A stretch of DNA of 59,672 nt from an uncultured bacterium (GTDB taxonomy: Bacteria > Bacillota > Clostridia > Lachnospirales > Lachnospiraceae): positions 1 through 59,672 of the forward strand of contig CAJMSZ010000011.1 in the NCBI GenBank assembly GCA_905216215.1. The letters run 5' to 3'. This document shows positions 15,988-22,917 of this stretch, in pieces (the stretch's first letter is position 1; each line of letters opens with the position of its first letter). Position numbers and translations under genes: made by a program. Under the pieces are notes generated by a model that was given only the letters and a program-made list of their open reading frames with translations, was not told the origin of the DNA and did not search any database.

Positions 15988-16626
15988 CTAAGACACTCCT
16001 ACCTTCTTGCAAATATCCTGCAAACAACATTTTTCACAATATGGTTTGGTTCTGGCTGTGCAGACCTCCCTTCCGTGGTAAACCAGACGATGGCAAAAAT
16101 CACTTCCTTCCTCCGGTGGCACCAATTTCCAGAGTGCCATTTCCACTTTCTTGGGCTCCTTCATTCCGTCTACCAGTCCAATCCTGTTCACAATACGAAT
16201 GCAATGGGTATCCGTTACAATGGCAGGCTCCCCAAATACATCTCCCATAATCAGGTTGGCGCTTTTCCTTCCTACACCTGGAAGCTTCATTAAAGCGTTA
16301 AAGTCTTTCGGAATTTTCCCCTGATATTCATCTCTTAACATTTTCATACAAGCACTAATGTCCCGCGCCTTGCTTCTGCCAAGACCACATGGTCTTACAA
16401 TCGCCTCGATATCATCTACGTCGGCATCTGCAAGTGCATTTACACTGGGATATTTTGCAAACAATCCCTCTACCACTACATTCACTCTTGCATCCGTACA
16501 CTGAGCCGCCAGACGGACACTGACCAGAAGTTTCCATGCCTCATCATAATCCAGTGTACATCCTGCATCCGGGTATTCCTGTTTCAAGCGCTCTATTACC
16601 TCTAAAGTTCTCTGTTTCTTTGTCAT
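15988..16626 (-). CDS. nth: Endonuclease III (base-excision DNA glycosylase/AP lyase)
   Basis: The 212-residue repair enzyme removes oxidised pyrimidines. It shows the helix-hairpin-helix LPGVGRKSAN with the catalytic Lys, the catalytic Asp in VTDTHCIRI, and a C-terminal four-Cys [4Fe-4S] motif (CTARTKPYCEKCCLQDIC). Its position between yqeC (9 bases upstream) and the Nif11-like gene is odd for a DNA repair enzyme, although reactive oxygen made by xanthine dehydrogenase would be a plausible link. Confidence 0.95.
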   Translation of the reverse strand: MTKKQRTLEVIERLKQEYPDAGCTLDYDEAWKLLVSVRLAAQCTDARVNVVVEGLFAKYPSVNALADADVDDIEAIVRPCGLGRSKARDISACMKMLRDEYQGKIPKDFNALMKLPGVGRKSANLIMGDVFGEPAIVTDTHCIRIVNRIGLVDGMKEPKKVEMALWKLVPPEEGSDFCHRLVYHGREVCTARTKPYCEKCCLQDICKKVGVS

Positions 16627-16635
16627 ATGGTTCTC

Positions 16636-17304
16636 CTAAAGAGCATAGGATTCTTTTAGCGAAATCAATGCTCCCTCTCTCTCATATTTTTCTTGTAAAT
16701 TTTTCAATACAGTCTGTCGTTTTTCATCAAGCAAATCCACCTGATTTACCACATACCGATAATCACACTCTACATTTTTCCGTTGTCCCCATGGTGCATT
16801 CAATACTTCCAGCAAATGCTCTTCTGTAACTGTTGTTCCCCGTGTAATACCAAGGCAGTCGATTGCCTGTTCCAGTCTGTGACATACTGCCCCAAAAGGC
16901 TGACCAATTGCACTTGCTCCTGCAACACCAATAACCAAATCTGTCTGCTTTGGGAGAACTGGTTCTGAGGCAGAAGGTACTTTGAACGGAAGTCTGTGGC
17001 TTCCATCTGCCTCCACAAGCACCACATCATAGTCTTCCCTTAAGTGCTCCAGCATTTCTTCGCTCACACCGCTGATTTTTCCGCCTCCACAGGGAATCCC
17101 CACCGGTGTGATTCCATCCCGCGTTTCCTCCTGCATATGAGTTGTGGTCGTAACTGCTACACGGAACCCCGCTTCTTTCAATTCTTTTGCCAGGGTAAAA
17201 ATCAAAGTCGTTTTACCGCCTGCTCCCACCAGACTGATCACGTGATGCCTTTCCGGGACAATCCCCAGATATGTCGTCCAGTTTTCTATTTGTTTTCCAG
17301 ACAT
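16636..17304 (-). CDS. yqeC: Selenium-dependent hydroxylase accessory protein YqeC
   Basis: About 222 residues. A P-loop (SLVGAGGKTTLIFTLAKEL) near residue 30 and VVLVEADGSHRLPFK near 95 match the YqeC family, which co-occurs with selenium-dependent molybdenum hydroxylases. Its biochemical step is not established; a role in making or placing the selenium-containing cofactor is inferred from co-occurrence. The ATG at 17304 has GGAGGCG; the longer start at 17337 lacks a site. It overlaps yqeB by 19 bases. Confidence 0.9.
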   Translation of the reverse strand: MSGKQIENWTTYLGIVPERHHVISLVGAGGKTTLIFTLAKELKEAGFRVAVTTTTHMQEETRDGITPVGIPCGGGKISGVSEEMLEHLREDYDVVLVEADGSHRLPFKVPSASEPVLPKQTDLVIGVAGASAIGQPFGAVCHRLEQAIDCLGITRGTTVTEEHLLEVLNAPWGQRKNVECDYRYVVNQVDLLDEKRQTVLKNLQEKYEREGALISLKESYAL

Positions 17305-18077
17305 AATATCGCCTCCAATACTCCTCCTGCAATACATCTCGCCTTGTCAGAAATGGTATTACAGTTTTCCTTTTCTTCCAAACGAGGGTCAATATCCGCC
17401 ATCTTGCAGCCTTTTGTCACCCGAAAGCCTTCTGGCAATATTCCCCTTAAAATCCCGGAAATTTCTGCACGAACCGGCAGCTCCCCAATCCGCGCAATCT
17501 GTTCTCCTCTATTTATCTGTTCTCCTATCCTCCCCGGACATCGAACTATCCCGTCTACCGGTGAATATATGACCCGTTCTTTATCATAGCCCCCTATTTT
17601 TGCAGGTTTTCCTGTATTTGGAATTGCCTGTCCCGAATAATAAATCCTTCCCAAATTGTGTCCCCGCATGGTTTCAATGACTGCATCCACATCTTCTCCT
17701 GCGGTAAACCCAGGACCAAGTCCTATCGTAATATCCGCCATATCTCTGGTTGTTCCCATATTCTTCTTAGCAAGAATCCCATCTACCAATATCTTCGGCT
17801 TCCACTCTTTTAGAATGGTACAATCCGGGTCTACCACCACCGGGATTTTTCCCGAATATAAAATATTCTCTATTTCCGATTTTGAGGCAAGACAGGCCGT
17901 GATTCCTTCAATTGTAATCTGTCCTGCGTAAACAGCCTCAGAAAACGCGACCTTTCTCCGAATTGCTGAAGGGCGCTCACACTCCAGTGCAATAACAGGA
18001 AATCCCGACGCATGCAGCTTTGCAATGGTTCCACTGGCAATATCACCAGCACCACGTATCACCACAAGATCTCTCAT
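17286..18077 (-). CDS. yqeB: Selenium-dependent hydroxylase accessory protein YqeB
   Basis: The 263-residue protein begins with a nucleotide-binding-like strand-loop (LVVIRGAGDIASGTIAKLHASGFPV, split here only for description), then a mid-region with VDGILAKKNMGTTRDMADI and a C-terminal biotinyl-lipoyl-like barrel (YSPVDGIVRCPGRIG). This is the YqeB/EF2563 family, a marker of selenium-dependent molybdenum hydroxylases. Enzyme activity is unknown. It lies 13 bases after the Spx/ArsC-like gene. Confidence 0.9.
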   Translation of the reverse strand: MRDLVVIRGAGDIASGTIAKLHASGFPVIALECERPSAIRRKVAFSEAVYAGQITIEGITACLASKSEIENILYSGKIPVVVDPDCTILKEWKPKILVDGILAKKNMGTTRDMADITIGLGPGFTAGEDVDAVIETMRGHNLGRIYYSGQAIPNTGKPAKIGGYDKERVIYSPVDGIVRCPGRIGEQINRGEQIARIGELPVRAEISGILRGILPEGFRVTKGCKMADIDPRLEEKENCNTISDKARCIAGGVLEAILCLENK

Positions 18078-18090
18078 AAACTCTGTGCTC

Positions 18091-18441
18091 CTATTTCAAT
18101 AACTCACTCCACTGGTCTTCTTTGAACCCGGTAAATACCTGGTTTTCTGTCACAAGCACCGGTCTCTTTACCAGCATTCCGTCTGTGGACAAAAGCTGAT
18201 ATTGTTCTTCCTCACTCATAGCCGGAAGCTTGTCCTTAAGTCCCATTTCTTTATATAAATTTCCACTGGTATTAAAAAATTTCTTTAGTGATAATCCACT
18301 CTTCTTGTGCCATTCTTTCAATTCTTCTGCCGTTGGATTTTCTGCTTTGATATCACGGTCTGTATATGTCAAATGATTGTCATCCAGCCATTTCTTTGCC
18401 TTTTTGCATGTGGAACACTTTGGATATTCGATAAATAACAT
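18091..18441 (-). CDS. ArsC/Spx-family thioredoxin-fold protein
   Basis: The 116-residue protein has the CxxC pair CSTC at residues 9-12 and the family phrases DIKAENPTAEELKEW and RPVLV, with GFKEDQW near the end. Members are either glutaredoxin-dependent arsenate reductases or Spx-like regulators; the absence of arsenic genes makes a redox or Spx-like role more likely (compare YusI). It has its own promoter at 18492-18520 and is the first gene of the minus-strand string that continues through the xanthine dehydrogenase genes. Confidence 0.85.
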   Translation of the reverse strand: MLFIEYPKCSTCKKAKKWLDDNHLTYTDRDIKAENPTAEELKEWHKKSGLSLKKFFNTSGNLYKEMGLKDKLPAMSEEEQYQLLSTDGMLVKRPVLVTENQVFTGFKEDQWSELLK

Positions 18442-18491
18442 CTTGTACCTCCTCTTTTCCTCTCAATAAAATATCACAATGCTTTTCATAC

Positions 18492-18520
18492 ATTATAATT
18501 TATTTCTATTTCTGGTGCAA
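18492..18520 (-). promoter_or_regulatory. Promoter ahead of the Spx-like gene and the xanthine dehydrogenase string
   Basis: TTGCAC (18515-18520) and TATAAT (18492-18497) on the minus strand with a 17-base gap. The -35 box lies just beyond the T-tract of the ftsH terminator. No other clear promoter was seen between here and 8.4 kb, where gaps are 0 to 62 bases. Confidence 0.75.
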
Positions 18521-18522
18521 TG

Positions 18523-18580
18523 TAAAAAGTACCGCAAAATCCGCAGAATATGACTCATATTCTTATAGATTTTGCGGCAC
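18523..18580 (-). terminator. Terminator of ftsH
   Basis: A long hairpin with outer arms ACCGCAAAATC/GATTTTGCGG and an inner perfect stem AGAATATGA/TCATATTCT, with TTTTTAC on the 3' side when read on the minus strand, 23 bases beyond the ftsH stop. Confidence 0.85.
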
Positions 18581-18602
18581 TCCTTTGTGCATTTTCTTTA
18601 TT

Positions 18603-20507
18603 CTACTTTTCTTCGATTTTCATGGCTTCTGTCTTGTCGTTCAGAATCTTCATAAATTCTTCTCCGGTAATGGTCTCTTTCTCATAAAGATACTTGGCAA
18701 GTTCATGAAGCTTATCCATATTATCAGACAATAATTTTTCTGCTTTATTATATTCCTGTTTTACCAGTTCAATTACCATCTCATCAATATCTGCTGCCGT
18801 CTCACCTGCACATGCAAGGGAAGTATCACCTCCCATATACTGTCCGCTTACTGTTTCCAGTGCAACCATACCAAACTTATCACTCATACCATATCTGGTA
18901 ATCATGCCACGGGCAAGCTTTGTCGCCTGTTCGATATCATTGGATGCTCCGGTTGTAATCGAATGGAACACCAAATCCTCTGCCACACGACCACCGGTCA
19001 GTGTTGCTATCTTATTCTCCAGTTCTTCCTTACTCAGAAGATTACGCTCTTGTTCTTCTACCTGCATGGTATAACCAAGTGCTCCGGATGTACGCGGAAT
19101 AATGGTAATCTTCGTTACCGGTGCCGAATTTGTCTGCAATGCCGCCACCAGTGCATGTCCAATCTCATGGTAGGAAACAATCAGTCTTTCCTTACTTGAA
19201 AGCACCTTATTCTTCTTCTGATAACCAGCAATTACCACTTCAATGCTCTCTTCCAAATCCGCCTGTGTCACATACTTCCGTCCATCCCTGACTGCGCGAA
19301 GCGCTGCCTCATTGATCATATTGGCAAGCTCTGCACCGGATGCACCGGATGATGCACGTGCAATGGCATTAAAGTCAATATTATCCCCCAGTCGTATCTT
19401 CTTCGCATGTACCTTCAGAATGGCTTCTCTTCCCTGAAGATCTGGAAGTTCCACTGGAATTCTTCGGTCAAATCTTCCTGGTCTTAAGAGCGCCGGGTCC
19501 AAAGTCTCCGGTCTGTTTGTTGCTGCCAGAATGACAACGCCCTTAGAACCGTCAAATCCATCCATCTCCGTCAAAAGCTGATTCAAAGTCTGCTCCCGTT
19601 CATCATTTCCTGTCATTCCCTGCGTGTCACGCTTCTTACCAATGGTATCAATCTCATCTATAAACACAATACAAGGTGCTTTCTCATTGGCCTGCTTGAA
19701 CAGGTCACGAACCTTGGCCGCACCCATACCTACAAACATTTCCACAAATTCCGATCCGGAAATAGAGAAGAAGGGAACGTTGGCTTCTCCGGCTACTGCC
19801 TTTGCTAGTAAGGTTTTACCTGTTCCCGGTGGTCCTACAAGAAGCGCTCCTTTCGGCATCTTTGCACCGATTTCCTGGTACTTTTCCGGAGAGTGTAAGA
19901 AATCCACAATCTCCCAAAGAGCTTCCTTGGCCTCATCTTCACCAGCTACATCCTGAAATTTGATTCCCGTCTCACTGGCTACATAAACCTTTGCGTTGCT
20001 CTTTCCGAAGGACATGGCGTTGCCCATTCCTGCACCACCCATTTTTTTCATCAAAGAACGCGAAAGTAGTTGTCCAATAATTACAAAAAATAAAATTGGC
20101 AATACAAAAGACAAAAGCATACTCAGAACCGGACTCATAGTCTGCTCTTTCACCTGTCCGAATTCACATCCCGCTTCCTGAAGACGGTCTACCAGATTCA
20201 CATCCTCGAATGTATTCGTACTGTAAAACTTTTCATCCTTATCCTGAAAATAAATCTCATCACCGGAAAGTTCTACCTTCGATACTTTCTTGTCACTGAG
20301 CATTGTCAGAAACGTTCCATAATCCACTTCTGTAACTTTCTGCTTCGCCAGTCTTGGAACCAGAATTGTATTCAACAGAATCACCACTGTCAGTGCAATC
20401 AGATAATAGACAAATAACGGTTTCTTAGGCTTGTCCACTTTCTGCATATTATCACCATTCCCTTCTCTCATCATCCGTATGATTTTATCATTTATTGATT
20501 TGTTCAT
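18603..20507 (-). CDS. ftsH: ATP-dependent zinc metalloprotease FtsH
   Basis: The 634-residue membrane protease degrades unassembled or damaged proteins. Order of parts: first membrane segment near residues 30-50, extracytoplasmic domain, second membrane segment near 128-148, AAA ATPase with Walker A GPPGTGKT, Walker B CIVFIDEID and the second region of homology ending RPGRFDRRI, then the peptidase with zinc motif HEIGH (HExGH; Ile replaces the more common Ala). An ATG 20 codons downstream also has a fair ribosome site, so the N-terminus is not certain. Its promoter at 20678-20705 leaves a leader of about 160 bases. Confidence 0.95.
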   Translation of the reverse strand: MNKSINDKIIRMMREGNGDNMQKVDKPKKPLFVYYLIALTVVILLNTILVPRLAKQKVTEVDYGTFLTMLSDKKVSKVELSGDEIYFQDKDEKFYSTNTFEDVNLVDRLQEAGCEFGQVKEQTMSPVLSMLLSFVLPILFFVIIGQLLSRSLMKKMGGAGMGNAMSFGKSNAKVYVASETGIKFQDVAGEDEAKEALWEIVDFLHSPEKYQEIGAKMPKGALLVGPPGTGKTLLAKAVAGEANVPFFSISGSEFVEMFVGMGAAKVRDLFKQANEKAPCIVFIDEIDTIGKKRDTQGMTGNDEREQTLNQLLTEMDGFDGSKGVVILAATNRPETLDPALLRPGRFDRRIPVELPDLQGREAILKVHAKKIRLGDNIDFNAIARASSGASGAELANMINEAALRAVRDGRKYVTQADLEESIEVVIAGYQKKNKVLSSKERLIVSYHEIGHALVAALQTNSAPVTKITIIPRTSGALGYTMQVEEQERNLLSKEELENKIATLTGGRVAEDLVFHSITTGASNDIEQATKLARGMITRYGMSDKFGMVALETVSGQYMGGDTSLACAGETAADIDEMVIELVKQEYNKAEKLLSDNMDKLHELAKYLYEKETITGEEFMKILNDKTEAMKIEEK

Positions 20508-20677
20508 ATTTTAACCCTTATGTGAAGGAATGCAAAGGGAAAAAAGAGAAAATTTTCTAAAATAAATATAAAACCACAAAGAGGATATCATCTCTGACAC
20601 CCTCTCTGTACACAAGTACATCTTAAATTGGGAAAATTTTAATAATATTGTTTTGACAATAAAAAACCATATTTTGG

Positions 20678-20705
20678 ATTATATATCTAACTTTTCTCAC
20701 GTCAA
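20678..20705 (-). promoter_or_regulatory. Promoter of ftsH
   Basis: TTGACG (20700-20705) and TATAAT (20678-20683) on the minus strand with a 16-base gap. Most of the remaining 20508-20835 gap is AT-rich leader sequence with no further feature recognised. Confidence 0.7.
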
Positions 20706-20754
20706 CTCCTATAGGTATCTCCTATATATATTGTAAAACATGGTTTTTTTCGAT

Positions 20755-20783
20755 TTGTTACCTTTTATGAAAACAGTTATAAT
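20755..20783 (+). promoter_or_regulatory. Promoter of the broken regulator / MATE unit
   Basis: TTGTTA (20755-20760) and TATAAT (20778-20783) with a 17-base gap, 52 bases before the ATG at 20836. Confidence 0.7.
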
Positions 20784-20835
20784 GAAATTTAGTACTTGAA
20801 GACGAAACAGGAAGATGAGACTGGAAACCTGAAAT

Positions 20836-21324
20836 ATGCTTAATGATTTTTTAGAAAATAATGTTCAGAATAAATTACATATTATTTCAATTTTGCATTT
20901 AAAACGCTCCATCTCTTTAAAGGAATTAAGGCATGAATTAAATCTAAGCACATCTGGAATTAATTCTGTCATAAATGAATTAAATTCTGAATTACGTAAT
21001 CTCGCAGGAATTCACAAAAGTTCCGCTTGTTTTAAGCTTTTTAAACACAAAAAGGATGTTACTTACACTGAGTTGTGTCATGCTGTTTATAAAAACTCTG
21101 CTGTATTACAATGTTTACGTTTTTTTATCACAAACGAAGAGCATAAACCTTTCTCACATTTTATTGAAGAAAAATTTATGTTATAGCCGGCAATGATTCC
21201 TCATATTAAGGAAATAATTGAAACCAAACTAGAAATTACAGCCATCCTGAGAAAACTTACGAAACCAATACAGGCAATTGCCATAGCTGACTCAACCGCA
21301 GAACTCGATAATGAGAAACTATGA
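20836..21324 (+). pseudogene. Truncated HTH regulator remnant (Mga/PRD-like N-terminus)
   Basis: A 116-codon frame opens with two helix-turn-helix-like parts (RSISLKELRHELNLSTSGIN, and a second around residues 75-114) arranged as in the Mga/AtxA-type regulators, which are normally about 500 residues. The frame stops at TAG 21184-21186 exactly where the second recognition helix is expected. The same frame then runs open for another 45 codons to TGA at 21322-21324 (MIPHIKEIIETKLEI onward) with no recognised motif. It has an intact promoter but a poor ribosome site. A short functional HTH protein cannot be ruled out. Confidence 0.5.
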
Positions 21325-21369
21325 AAAATATAATTCAATTTATGAGATACATAAGATAGGATACACAAG

Positions 21370-22836
21370 ATGAAAACAAACGCAGAACATTTAAAGACAA
21401 CCCTCGACCGCCTTCCTTATGGCGATGAAAACCCGCCATCCGATTTAAGAGTACGCAAGACTCTTCCTGAAGGCGTGAAAGCAAGTGAATTATATGGAGA
21501 TATTATCCGCATTGCATGGCCAAGCTTTGTGGAACTTTTACTGACTCAGCTCGCCTCCATGGTAGATTTGATGATGGTCGGTTCCATTGGAAAAGGGACT
21601 GACCCGACACTGGGAGTTCATGCTATCTCAGCTGTAGGACTTACCAATCAGCCTAAGTTTTTATTGATGACTGCATTTATTGCCATGAATACCGGAGTGA
21701 CTGCTCTTGTTGCACGTTACAAGGGGAGTGGTGACAAAGAGCAGGCAAATCTGATGGTCCGTCAGGGACTTATGGTTTCATTTATTGCGACACTTATTCT
21801 TTCTGCCCTTGGAACGATTTTTGCCCGGCAGATGGTGCTATTCATGGGCTCTACCGAGGAAACGGTTACTGTCATGGCAACCCAGTATCTGCAAATTCAG
21901 ATGATTGGATTTCTTACCATGGCACTGACTTCGACCATCACTGCCTCTTTGCGTGCCGTAGGAGATTCCAAAACTTGTATGATTTATAACCTGATTGCAA
22001 ATTTGGTCAATGTTGTATGTAACTGGCTCTTAATTTATGGCAATCTTGGTTTCCCGGAACTTGGTGTTGCCGGCGCTTCTATCGCAACTGTAATCGGACA
22101 GTTCGTTGCATTTTTGATTGCATTGTCTGTAATCGTCCGTGGAAATGGATTTTTGAAACTGGAATTCCATCTTGGCTTCCGCCCACATGCGGATGCCCTC
22201 CGGAAAATGATTGATATCGGTATCCCTGCCATGATAGAACAGCTCCTCATGCGCGCAGGCATCATTATTTTTTCGAAAGCAGTTGCAGGTCTTGGTACTT
22301 CTGCCTATGCAACCCATCAGGTATGTATGAACATTCAGGCTTTGTCCTTCATGACAGGTCAGGCTTTTGCCGTTTCTGCCACTTCGCTTGTTGGACAGTC
22401 TCTTGGAAAACGCAGAGAGGATATGGCTCAGGCATATTGCCACAAAACCCGCTCCGTCGGCTTTGTATCCGCAATCATTCTGATGCTGATTTTTATCTTC
22501 TTCGGAGGAGATATTGTCGCATTGTATAATAATGATATTACTATTATCGAAACCGGTGCACATATTATGCTTTTCATTGCATTTATGCAGCCATTCCAGA
22601 CTTCCCAGTTCATCATCGCAGGAGGTCTCAGAGGTGCCGGAGACACAAAAGCTACTGCAATGATTACCTCCGTTACCGTTCTCATTTTACGACCAGTATT
22701 GGCAATTGTCCTAATCCGCATGGGATTTGGTCTGTATGGTGCATGGATGGCCTTTGCCTCTGACCAGCTTGTCCGCTCCCTGCTTATATTGCTGCGCTAT
22801 AACAGTGGAAAATGGAAGCTGGCTTATAGAAAATAG
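21370..22836 (+). CDS. MATE family multidrug/metabolite exporter
   Basis: The 488-residue protein has 12 membrane segments in two halves of the MATE fold. After a hydrophilic N-terminus of about 45 residues come IAWPSFVELLLTQLASMVD, a Gly-rich second half start (IDIGIPAMIEQLLMRAG) and GLRGAGDTKATA near the end. MATE carriers expel organic cations with sodium or protons. Substrate unknown. It is the only gene after the broken regulator on this strand and ends at a strong terminator. Confidence 0.93.
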   Translation: MKTNAEHLKTTLDRLPYGDENPPSDLRVRKTLPEGVKASELYGDIIRIAWPSFVELLLTQLASMVDLMMVGSIGKGTDPTLGVHAISAVGLTNQPKFLLMTAFIAMNTGVTALVARYKGSGDKEQANLMVRQGLMVSFIATLILSALGTIFARQMVLFMGSTEETVTVMATQYLQIQMIGFLTMALTSTITASLRAVGDSKTCMIYNLIANLVNVVCNWLLIYGNLGFPELGVAGASIATVIGQFVAFLIALSVIVRGNGFLKLEFHLGFRPHADALRKMIDIGIPAMIEQLLMRAGIIIFSKAVAGLGTSAYATHQVCMNIQALSFMTGQAFAVSATSLVGQSLGKRREDMAQAYCHKTRSVGFVSAIILMLIFIFFGGDIVALYNNDITIIETGAHIMLFIAFMQPFQTSQFIIAGGLRGAGDTKATAMITSVTVLILRPVLAIVLIRMGFGLYGAWMAFASDQLVRSLLILLRYNSGKWKLAYRK

Positions 22837-22861
22837 CACCTGATAAATTTTATAGAAACCA

Positions 22862-22901
22862 AAATCTTCCGGATGCTTTCCCTGCACCGGAAGATTTTTT
22901 G
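22862..22901 (+). terminator. Terminator of the MATE gene
   Basis: AAATCTTCCGG and CCGGAAGATTTTTT form an 11-bp stem followed by T-rich sequence. The A-rich 5' side means it may also serve the converging sbcC gene. Confidence 0.85.
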
Positions 22902-22917
22902 TTTCTTATACTGGGTT

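Noticed and set aside
20653..20685. Plus-strand TTGACA near 20653 as a promoter
   Set aside because: No -10 box at suitable spacing; the TATAAT-like bases nearby belong to the minus-strand ftsH promoter.
22030..22563. 177-codon minus-strand frame
   Set aside because: Shadow of the MATE gene at 21370-22836, no start signals and no family pattern.
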